Of a stretch of 64,000 nt of DNA, positions 13,401 to 25,400 are shown piece after piece. The translations under genes and the position numbers were made by a program. Each line of letters begins with the position of its first letter. Positions within the stretch are counted from its first letter, which is position 1. Source of the stretch: Diorhabda sublineata (taxonomy: Eukaryota; Arthropoda; Insecta; Coleoptera; Chrysomelidae); NCBI RefSeq assembly GCF_026230105.1, contig NC_079484.1, forward strand, positions 1,441,805 through 1,505,804. Reading direction: 5' to 3'. The notes beneath the pieces were generated by a model. That model ran no database searches. It worked only from the letters and a program-made list of their open reading frames with translations, and had not been told where the DNA came from.

Positions 13401-16400
13401 AACTGTTTATTGGTTTCCAATTATCTAAATCGATTATTACTTTCCTATTCTTTTTTGGGAATCGATAACATCTTAAATCACGTGACACTTCAGGTACGTT
13501 AACGCTCGCAATTCCCCGCGGCTGCAAAAACTTTCGATCGCTGCTAAACAAGCTCGAACAGGACCGATTTCGTGATCAACGTCGTCGACGAGTTCGTAAA
13601 AATACGTAGTAAGGGGTAAAATTTAATACGGCGTGGATTTCCGTGAAATTTTAGTTGCGTTTTTCATATAAATGAGATTTGTTAGGGTTGGCTTTTATAT
13701 AGGAGCTGCTCCTCTGTAGGGAGAAACTAAACAAACAAAGATAGGATAAAAAAACCTTAAAAATCGTATAAAAAACAATCTAAAAGACACTGCAGTGATA
13801 AAAATAGTTATTAAACGAATTCGCCAAATTTTAGACTTCCGTTATAACCGAACAGGACCGGTTTCATGGTCAACGTCGTGGACGAGTTCGTAAAAATACG
13901 TAATAAGGGGTAAAATTTAATACGGCGTGGATTTCCGTGAAATTTTAGTTGCGTTTTTCATATAAATGAGATTTGTTAGGATTGTTTTTGCTATAGGAGC
14001 TGCTCCTCTGCAGGGAGGAAGTAAACAAACAAAGATAGGATAAAAAAAACCTTAAAAATCGTATAAAAAACAATGTAAAAGACACTGCAGTGATAAAAAT
14101 AGTTATTAAACGAATTCGCCAAATTTTAGACTTCCGTTATAACCGAACAGGACCGGTTTCATGGTCAACGTCGTGGACGAGTTCGTAAAAATACGTAATA
14201 AGGGGTAAAATTTAATACGGCGTGGATTTCCGTGAAATTTTAGTTGCGTTTTTCGTATAAATAACATTTGTTAGGGTTGTTTTTGCTATAGGAGCTGCTC
14301 CTCTGCAGGGAGGAAGTAAACAAACAAAGGTAGGATAAAAAAACCTTAAAAATCGTATAAAAAACAATGTAAAAGACACTGCAGTGATAAAAATAGTTAT
14401 TAAACGAATTCGCCAAATTTTAGACTTCCGTTATAACCGAACAGGACCGGTTTCATGGTCAACGTCGTGAACGAGTTCGTAAAAATACGTAATAAGGGGT
14501 AAAATTTAATACGGCGTGGATTTCCGTGAAATTTTAGTTGCGTTTTTCATATAAATGAGATTTGTTAGGGTTGGCTTTTATATAGGAGCTGCTCCTCTGT
14601 AGGGAGAAACTAAACAAACAAAGATAGGATAAAAAAACCTTAAAAATCGTATAAAAAACAATCTAAAAGACACTGCAGTGATAAAAATAGTTATTAAACG
14701 AATTCGCCAAATTTTAGACTTCCGTTATAACCGAACAGGACCGGTTTCATGGTCAACGTCGTGGACGAGTTCGTAAAAATACGTAATAAGGGGTAAAATT
14801 TAATGCAGCGTGGATTTCCGTGAAATTTTAGTTGCGTTTTTCGTATAAATAACATTTGTTGGGGTTGTTTTTGCTATAGGAGCTGCTCCTCTGCAGGGAG
14901 GAAGTAAACAAACAAAGATAGGATAAAAAAACCTTAAAAATCGTATAAAAAACAATGTAAAAGACACTGCAGTGATAAAAATAGTTATTAAACGAATTCG
15001 CCAAATTTTAGACTTCCGTTATAACCGAACAGGACCGATTTCGTGGTCAACGTCGTGGACGAGTTCGTAAAAATACGTAATAAGGGGTAAAATTTAATAC
15101 GGCGTGGATTTCCGTGAAATTTTAGTTGCGTTTTTCATATAAATGAGATTTGTTAGGGTTGGCTTTTATATAGGAGCTGCTCCTCTGTAGGGAGAAACTA
15201 AACAAACAAAGATAGGATAAAAAAAACCTTAAAAATCGTATAAAAAACAATGTAAAAGACACTGCAGTGATAAAAATAGTTATTAAACGAATTCGCCAAA
15301 TTTTAGACTTCCGTTATAACCGAACAGGACCGGTTTCATGGTCAACGTCGTGAACGAGTTCGTAAAAATACGTAATAAGGGGTAAAATTTAATACGGCGT
15401 GAATTCCCGTGAAATTTTAGTTGCGTTTTTCGTATAAATAACATTTGTTAGGGTTGTTTTTGCTATAGGAGCTGCTCCTCTGCAGGGAGGAAGTAAACAA
15501 ACAAAGGTAGGATAAAAAAACCTTAAAAATCGTATAAAAAACAATGTAAAAGACACTGCAATGATAAAAATAGTTATTAAACGAATTCGCCAAATTTTAG
15601 ACTTCCGTTATAACCGAACAGGACCGATTTCGTGGTCAACGTCGTGGACGAGTTCGTAAAAATACGTAATAAGGGGTAAAATTTAATACGGCGTGGATTT
15701 CCGTGAAATTTTAGTTGCGTTTTTCGTATAAATAACATTTGTTAGGGTTGTTTTTGCTATAGGAGCTGCTCCTCTGCAGGGAGGAAGTAAACAAACAAAG
15801 GTAGGATAAAAAAACCTTAAAAATCGTATAAAAAACAATGTAAAAGACACTGCAGTGATAAAAATAGTTATTAAACGAATTCGCCAAATTTTAGACTTCC
15901 GTTATAACCGAACAGGACCGGTTTCATGGTCAACGTCGTGGACGAGTTCGTAAAAATACGTAATAAGGGGTAAAATTTAATACGGCGTGGATTTCCGTGA
16001 AATTTTAGTTGCGTTTTTCATATAAATGAGATTTGTTAGGGTTGGCTTTTATATAGGAGCTGCTCCTCTGTAGGGAGAAACTAAACAAACAAAGATAGGA
16101 TAAAAAAAACCTTAAAAATCGTATAAAAAACAATGTAAAAGACACTGCAGTGATAAAAATAGTTATTAAACGAATTCGCCAAATTTTAGACTTCCGTTAT
16201 AACCGAACAGGACCGGTTTCATGGTCAACGTCGTGGACGAGTTCGTAAAAATACGTAATAAGGGGTAAAATTTAATACGGCGTGGATTTCCGTGAAATTT
16301 TAGTTGCGTTTTTCATATAAATGAGATTTGTTAGGGTTGGCTTTTATATAGGAGCTGCTCCTCTGTAGGGAGAAACTAAACAAACAAAGATAGGATAAAA

Positions 16401-19400
16401 AAAACCTTAAAAATCGTATAAAAAACAATGTAAAAGACACTGCAGTGATAAAAATAGTTATTAAACGAATTCGCCAAATTTTAGACTTCCGTTATAACCG
16501 AACAGGACCGGTTTCATGGTCAACGTCGTGGACGAGTTCGTAAAAATACGTAATAAGGGGTAAAATTTAATACGGCGTGGATTTCCGTGAAATTTTAGTT
16601 GCGTTTTTCATATAAATGAGATTTGTTAGGGTTGGCTTTTATATAGGAGCTGCTCCTCTGTAGGGAGAAACTAAACAAACAAAGATAGGATAAAAAAAAC
16701 CTTAAAAATCGTATAATAAACAATGTAAAAGACACTGCAGTGATAAAAATAGTTATTAAACGAATTCGCCAAATTTTAGACTTCCGTTATAACCGAACAG
16801 GACCGGTTTCATGGTCAACGTCGTGGACGAGTTCGTAAAAATACGTAATAAGGGGTAAAATTTAATACGGCGTGAATTCCCGTGAAATTTTAGTTGCGTT
16901 TTTCGTATAAATAACATTTGTTAGGGTTGTTTTTGCTATAGGAGCTGCTCCTCTGCAGGGAGGAAGTAAACAAACAAAGATAGGATAAAAAAACCTTAAA
17001 AATCGTATAAAAAACAATGTAAAAGACACTGCAGTGATAAAAATAGTTATTAAACGAATTCGCCAAATTTTAGACTTCCGTTATAACCGAACAGGACCGA
17101 TTTCGTGGTCAACGTCGTGGACGAGTTCGTAAAAATACGTAATAAGGGGTAAAATTTAATACGGCGTGGATTTCCGTGAAATTTTAGTTGCGTTTTTCAT
17201 ATAAATGAGATTTGTTAGGGTTGGCTTTTATATAGGAGCTGCTCCTCTGTAGGGAGAAACTAAACAAACAAAGATAGGATAAAAAAAACCTTAAAAATCG
17301 TATAAAAAACAATGTAAAAGACACTGCAGTGATAAAAATAGTTATTAAACGAATTCGTCAAATTTTAGACTTCCGTTATAACCGAACAGGACCGGTTTCA
17401 TGGTCAACGTCGTGGACGAGTTCGTAAAAATACGTAATAAGGGGTAAAATTTAATACGGCGTGGATTTCCGTGAAATTTTAGTTGCGTTTTTCGTATAAA
17501 TAACATTTGTTAGGGTTGTTTTTGCTATAGGAGCTGCTCCTCTGCAGGGAGGAAGTAAACAAACAAAGGTAGGATAAAAAAACCTTAAAAATCGTATAAA
17601 AAACAATGTAAAAGACACTGCAGTGATAAAAATAGTTATTAAACGAATTCGCCAAATTTTAGACTTCCGTTATAACCGAACAGGACCGATTTCGTGGTCA
17701 ACGTCGTGGACGAGTTCGTAAAAATACGTAATAAGGGGTAAAATTTAATACGGCGTGAATTCCCGTGAAATTTTAGTTGCGTTTTTCATATAAATAATCG
17801 AAAATATATTCTCAAAGTCATTTCGAGATAAGCGACCTGTTGTTTGAACCCACAAAAATTTTACGAGCGAAAAGTTCGTCGATTTATTGTCGGGATTTAT
17901 GAAAAGATTCGTTAGGTCAAACGTACACAAATTTCTTAGAATTTTCTGAGAACTTTTCCATTCGTGTCATATAGAATATTACTTCCCGTCGACATTTACA
18001 AATTCGACTTCCAAAAAAAAAAAAAAGCAGAGGCATTTCTAATGCTTCGTCATCCGACCGCAAAGAACAGATGTTTCGAGTTAAACAGCCATTTAATAAT
18101 CCGACGCGTACACGCTTCGCATATCGATCTGTTCCCGAACGGAATTCATGACGAATCCAATCGAAATTTCGACACGTAATTATAAATTCGCAAAACAAAA
18201 AAATTATAACGTAAAAAGTTGCTGATCGGTGACGTAGTACGAAAACGATCCAAAAAGTACCCAGTCTGACCTAGAGATGGCGATAGTTGCTTCAAAAATA
18301 CCCGTTATATACATAGCCAACTCGATATATCGTTTCAGCGCCATCTACTTGAAACGACAGTTTCCTTTCTGCTTTTGGCGGCATTTTTCAAATTCAAATT
18401 TTTCGTCCAGTCATTTTTCGAAATAATTGTATTAATTGTGGAGAAAATTCTTAAATAGAACAAAAAAAAAATGATACAAACGACAGTTTTTTATTATATA
18501 CAGTGTGTCCACGTAAATTGGCGATATATGGGACATAACTTTTTTATTATTAATTTTACGGAAAAAAGTTATTCTTTATAAAAAGTTCAGCATGGTCCGA
18601 AACCTAAAATTCAATCATCAGATGTTGAATTTTTTCAGTCGTATACGAGTTTTGTCGAAAAATGTGTCTTTTTCGACAAACCTCGTATACGACTGAAAAA
18701 ATTCAACATCTGATGATTGAATTTTAGGTTTCGGACCATGCTGAACTTTTTATAAAGAATAACTTTTTTCCGTAAAATTAATAATAAAAAAGTTATATTA
18801 TATTATATGCCGCCAATTTAGGTGGACACACTGTATAGTATAGCTGCGATACTGGGGATTCACTGCGCTTACAGCCAATTTATTTTTTGGAAAATTCAGA
18901 ATATGGGATGGCATTTTTCTTCTTCTTTGTTTAACGAAAATCATAAGACGATAAACGCTTTTTAAAAATTTCGAAAATTTATCGATTTCCGGTCTTTGTG
19001 TAAATTTTACTAATAGAAATCAACATTCCACAGTCGTATCGTAAGATAATTAATACTAATAGCATTTAAAACAGGACCGTATTATTCGAAAATTAAAAAA
19101 AAAGAAATTTTTTGATTTTCCGATACGAATTTCGCCCTTTTTCTGCCCAAATTTTCTCCTTAAAAATCCCCTTCGAAGAATTATGTTTTTAATTTTTAAT
19201 TAATTTAATTATTTTTGTTACTTTCACCCAAGTCAAATTGTATCTCACGCTAAAGCCGTTACTACACGATGCGTCCGGCCATAACGCGAATATTGGACGC
19301 GTCGTGTAGCACCACCTTAAGTTAATAGACTCCAGTCGAACGATCGTCCGTTTAAAGTGATTTATACTTCGTTTTTCGACTAAATACGTTAAGAATATTA

Positions 19401-22400
19401 TGAAGATGATTAATTATTGTTTACAGACTCTTCAGCACGGTTTTCCCCACAAACCTACATCGATAGCATGGGATTCTTCTCTTCGATTAATATGTATAGG
19501 AACGTCTACGGGAGCCATCAAAGTATTCGGCCAACCGGGCGTAGAATTTTACGGGCAACATCAAAATCCCATTGCGGTTACGAAATTAGTCTTCCTTCCG
19601 AACCAGGGTGATTTTTTTTTGTTTTTTAGTATTCAATTTACAGAGATATTTAACACCAGAGCGTTTTATTACAGATAATTCAGTACCATCCTGTATATTT
19701 TGATTGTTTCAACTCAATCTTATTACTTCTTGACGCTGCTTGACATAAAACAAGGCAACGTGCTTATTATGGGTCTTGCATTGACACTATGTCGTTGCTT
19801 CGTTGATCCCATTTACAAAAACTGTTCTCCATGGCTACCAACTCTCCAAAAATAAAAGCAAACTGCTAAATCTCACTCGATAGACTCCATTTTGATCCCT
19901 TATAACTATAACCTCATCTTTCATCTTATTCTAACGCGTTTAAGCTATTTTTCCTTCTCCTTTCCTTCTACAGATCTTTGTTGCTCTTTCTCCATTCATT
20001 CACTCCGTTTGGATGGTTACCGACCCTCCAAGAACATCACCAAGAATCGTAAATCAACAAGAAATCAGTTAAATCTCACTCGATAGACTCCATTTTGATC
20101 CCTTATAACTATAACCTCATCTTTCATCTTATTCTAACGCGTTTAAGCTATTTTTCCTTCTCCTTTCCTTCTACAGATCTTTGTTGCTCTTTCTCCATTC
20201 ATTCACTCCGTTTGGATGGTTACCGACCCTCCAAGATCATCACCAAGAATCGTAAATCAACAATAAATCAGTTAAATCTCACTCGATAGACTCCATTTTG
20301 ATCCCTTATAACTATAACCTCATCTTTCATCTTATTCTAACGCGTCTAAGCTATTTTTCCTTCTCCTTTCCTTCTACAGATCTTTGTTGCTCTTTCTCCA
20401 TTCATTCACTCCGTTTGGATGGTTACCGACCCTCCAAGAACATCACCAAGAATCGTAAATCAACAAGAAATCAGTTAAATCTCACTCGATAGACTCCATT
20501 TTGATCCCTTATAACTATAACCTCATCTTTCATCTTATTCTAACGCGTTTAAGCTATTTTTCCTTCTCCTTTCCTTCTACAGATCTTTGTTGCTCTTTCT
20601 CCATTCATTCACTCCGTTTGGATGGTTACCGACCCTCCAAGATCATCACCAAGAATCGTAAATCAACAATAAATCAGTTAAATCTCACTCGATAGACTCC
20701 ATTTTGATCCCTTATAACTATAACCTCATCTTTCATCTTATTCTAACGCGTCTAAGCTATTTTTCCTTCTCCTTTCCTTCTACAGATCTTTGTTGCTCTT
20801 TCTCCATTCATTCACTCCGTTTGGATGGTTACCCACCCTCCAAGATCATCACCAAGAATCGTAAATCAACAATAAATCAGTTAAATCTCACTCGATAGAC
20901 TCCATTTTGATCCCTTATAACTATAACCTCATCTTTCATCTTATTCTAACGCGTCTAAGCTATTTTTCCTTCTCCTTTCCTTCTACAGATCTTTGTTGCT
21001 CTTTCTCCATTCATTCACTCCGTTTGGATGGTTACCCACCCTCCAAGATCATCACCAAGAATCGTAAATCAACAAGAAATCAGTTAAATCTCACTCGATA
21101 GACTCCATTTTGATCCCTTATAACTATAACCTCATCTTTCATCTTATTCTAACGCGTCTAAGCTATTTTTCCTTCTCCTTTCCTTCTACAGATCTTTGTT
21201 GCTCTTTCTCCATTCATTCACTTCGTTTGGATGGTTACCGACCCTCCAAGATCATCACCAAGAATCGTAAATCAACAATAAATCAGTTAAATCTCACTCG
21301 ATAGACTCCATTTTGATCCTTAACTCCAAATTCGTTTATGGGTGACATTTTCTTGGTTGTTGAACCAAAACTTGCAACCAGCAGCACCGAATCAATAGAA
21401 TTGGTATCTTGGTTTGCAGTGTCAAGCAGTTTTGTACACCCTGTATGTTATTGAAACTTTTTGATTTAAAAAAAAAATTCTAAATGTTTTTTTTATATAA
21501 TAGAAACCGCTGGTGTTAGATTTCGGTAATGATTAATCGTTTTTTCACGTTATTTCTAAAATCTCTATTCGTAATTGGCAGTCGACGTGTTAAAGAATTT
21601 TATTTTTCAATATGCAGGTAGAGTTGTTTCCCTTTGCGATGACAATTCCTTACACCTGTGGGAAGTCAACAAAAGTTCCCTCGTAGAAGTGAAATCGCAA
21701 GCTTTGGAGGGAAAGTTGAAAACCATATCGACCATGTGTTTGGAATCTGCTGGGAAACACTTACTTTTGGGCACAGAAGGGGGCAATATATATTTATTAG
21801 AATTAAATACATTCACCATGACCCCCGATATCATTTATCAGGATGTTGTAATGCAAAAGTAAGTTTTGATCAAATGAGTAATAAATTTTGATGTAAAATT
21901 ACAGGAATGGTTCCAGATTTTGCTGTTGAAATGTTTTGGAAACGCTGTAAATTAATTTCTTTTCAATTTTTATATATTTAGAGACCTTAGGAAAGCAGAA
22001 ACCATTACATCGAGTCCATTGTCCTGCTCAATTTGTCCCACAATGACAGTTCGATGATAATAAAGACAAATTTGTACTAAATTACGACTAAGGTCTAATG
22101 ATGGTCTTGTAAGATAGAAACTTGTCTTCTAGAGGTAGTTCGGAACATCAGATCAGTCAGATTTTTTTATAAAATTTAATTATTTGTCTTCGCATTGAGT
22201 TTGTGTGTTTCGGAAATGCTCTAAAATAAAAAAAATTACAATTTCTACAACCACTAGTCAATTCCTTTTTAGTTTTTATATATTTAGAGACCTTAGGAAA
22301 GCAGAAACCATTACATCGAGTCCATTGTCCTGCTCAATTTGTCCCACAATGACAGTTCGATGATAATAAGGACTAATTTGTACTAAATTACGACTAAGGT

Positions 22401-25400
22401 CTGATGATGGTCTTGTAAGATAGAAACTTGTCTTCTAGAGGTAGTTCGGAACATCAGATCAGTCAGATTTTTTTATAAAATTTAATTATTTGTCTTCGCA
22501 TTGAGTTTGTGTGTTTCGGAAATGCTCTAAAATAAAAAAAATTACAATTTCTACAACCACTAGTCAATTCCTTTTTAGTTTTTATATATTTACAGACCTT
22601 AGGAAAGCAGAAACCATTACATCGAGTCCATTGTCCTGCTCAATTTGTCCCACAATGACAGTTCGATGATAATAAGGACTAATTTGTACTAAATTACGAC
22701 TAAGGTCTGATGATGGTCTTGTAAGATAGAAACTTGTCTTCTAGAGGTAGTTCGGAACATCAGATCAGTCAGATTTTTTTATAAAATTTAATTATTTGTC
22801 TTCGCATTGAGTTTGTGTGTTTCGGAAATGCTCTAAAATAAAAAAAATTACAATTTCTACAACCACTAGTCAATTCCTTTTTAGTTTTTATATATTTAGA
22901 GACCTTAGGAAAGCAGAAACCATTACATCGAGTCCATTGTCCTGCTCAATTTGTCCCACAATGACAGTTCGATGATAATAAGGACTAATTTGTACTAAAT
23001 TACGACTAAGGTCTGATGATGGTCTTGTAAGATAGAAACTTGTCTTCTAGAGGTAGTTCGGAACATCAGATCAGTCAGATTTTTTTATAAAATTTAATTA
23101 TTTGTCTTCGCATTGAGTTTGTGTGTTTCGGAAATGCTCTAAAATAAAAAAAATTACAATTTCTACAACCACTAGTCAATTCCTTTTTAGTTTTTATATA
23201 TTTAGAGACCTTAGGAAAGCAGAAACCATTACATCGAGTCCATTGTCCTGCTCAATTTGTCCCACAATGACAGTTCGATGATAATAAGGACTAATTTGTA
23301 CTAAATTACGACTAAGGTCTGATGATGGTCTTGTAAGATAGAAACTTGTCTTCTAGAGGTAGTTCGGAACATCAGATCAGTCAGATTTTTTTATAAAATT
23401 TAATTATTTGTCTTCGCATTGAGTTTGTGTGTTTCGGAAATGCTCTAAAATAAAAAAAATTACAATTTCTACAACCACTAGTCAATTCCTTTTTAGTTTT
23501 TATATATTTACAGACCTTAGGAAAGCAGAAACCATTACATCGAGTCCATTGTCCTGCTCAATTTGTCCCACAATGACAGTTCGATGATAATAAGGACTAA
23601 TTTGTACTAAATTACGACTAAGGTCTGATGATGGTCTTGTAAGATAGAAACTTGTCTTCTAGAGGTAGTTCGGAACATCAGATCAGTCAGATTTTTTTAT
23701 AAAATTTAATTATTTGTCTTCGCATTGAGTTTGTGTGTTTCGGAAATGCTCTAAAATAAAAAAAATTACAATTTCTACAACCACTAGTCAATTCCTTTTT
23801 AGTTTTTATATATTTACAGACCTTAGGAAAGCAGAAACCATTACATCGAGTCCATTGTCCTGCTCAATTTGTCCCACAATGACAGTTCGATGATAATAAG
23901 GACTAATTTGTACTAAATTACGACTAAGGTCTGATGATGGTCTTGTAAGATAGAAACTTGTCTTCTAGAGGTAGTTCGGAACATCAGATCAGTCAGATTT
24001 TTTTATAAAATTTAATTATTTGTCTTCGCATTGAGTTTGTGTGTTTCGGAAATGCTCTAAAATAAAAAAAATTACAATTTCTACAACCACTAGTCAATTC
24101 CTTTTTAGTTTTTATATATTTAGAGACCTTAGGAAAGCAGAAACCATTACATCGAGTCCATTGTCCTGCTCAATTTGTCCCACAATGACAGTTCGATGAT
24201 AATAAGGACTAATTTGTACTAAATTACGACTAAGGTCTGATGATGGTCTTGTAAGATAGAAACTTGTCTTCTAGAGGTAGTTCGGAACATCAGATCAGTC
24301 AGATTTTTTTATAAAATTTAATTATTTGTCTTCGCATTGAGTTTGTGTGTTTCGGAAATGCTCTAAAATAAAAAAAATTACAATTTCTACAACCACTAGT
24401 CAATTCCTTTTTAGTTTTTATATATTTAGAGACCTTAGGAAAGCAGAAACCATTACATCGAGTCCATTGTCCTGCTCAATTTGTCCCACAATGACAGTTC
24501 GATGATAATAAGGACTAATTTGTACTAAATTACGACTAAGGTCTGATGATGGTCTTGTAAGATAGAAACTTGTCTTCTAGAGGTAGTTCGGAACATCAGA
24601 TCAGTCAGATTTTTTTATAAAATTTAATTATTTGTCTTCGCATTGAGTTTGTGTGTTTCGGAAATGCTCTAAAATAAAAAAAATTACAATTTCTACAACC
24701 ACTAGTCAATTCCTTTTTAGTTTTTATATATTTACAGACCTTAGGAAAGCAGAAACCATTACATCGAGTCCATTGTCCTGCTCAATTTGTCCCACAATGA
24801 CAGTTCGATGATAATAAGGACTAATTTGTACTAAATTACGACTAAGGTCTGATGATGGTCTTGTAAGATAGAAACTTGTCTTCTAGAGGTAGTTCGGAAC
24901 ATCAGATCAGTCAGATTTTTTTATAAAATTTAATTATTTGTCTTCGCATTGAGTTTGTGTGTTTCGGAAATGCTCTAAAATAAAAAAAATTACAATTTCT
25001 ACAACCACTAGTCAATTCCTTTTTAGTTTTTATATATTTAGAGACCTTAGGAAAGCAGAAACCATTACATCGAGTCCATTGTCCTGCTCAATTTGTCCCA
25101 CAATGACAGTTCGATGATAATAAGGACTAATTTGTACTAAATTACGACTAAGGTCTGATGATGGTCTTGTAAGATAGAAACTTGTCTTCTAGAGGTAGTT
25201 CGGAACATCAGATCAGTCAGATTTTTTTATAAAATTTAATTATTTGTCTTCGCATTGAGTTTGTGTGTTTCGGAAATGCTCTAAAATAAAAAAAATTACA
25301 ATTTCTACAACCACTAGTCAATTCCTTTTTAGTTTTTATATATTTAGAGACCTTAGGAAAGCAGAAACCATTACATCGAGTCCATTGTCCTGCTCAATTT

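Noticed and set aside
13240..13551. A 103-codon minus-strand frame overlapping a 67-codon plus-strand frame
   Set aside because: No recognisable motif, and overlapping frames on both strands are expected in such DNA.
17917..18198. A 93-codon minus-strand frame
   Set aside because: Contains a poly-Phe stretch from a poly(A) run and overlaps an opposite frame; no family resemblance.
19892..21304. Seven near-identical 64-codon frames starting MIPYNYN
   Set aside because: Each is bounded by a stop within a 203-bp repeat and the repeat is not a multiple of three; not a polyprotein or gene family. Only the 75-nt cassette-exon idea is kept as a finding.
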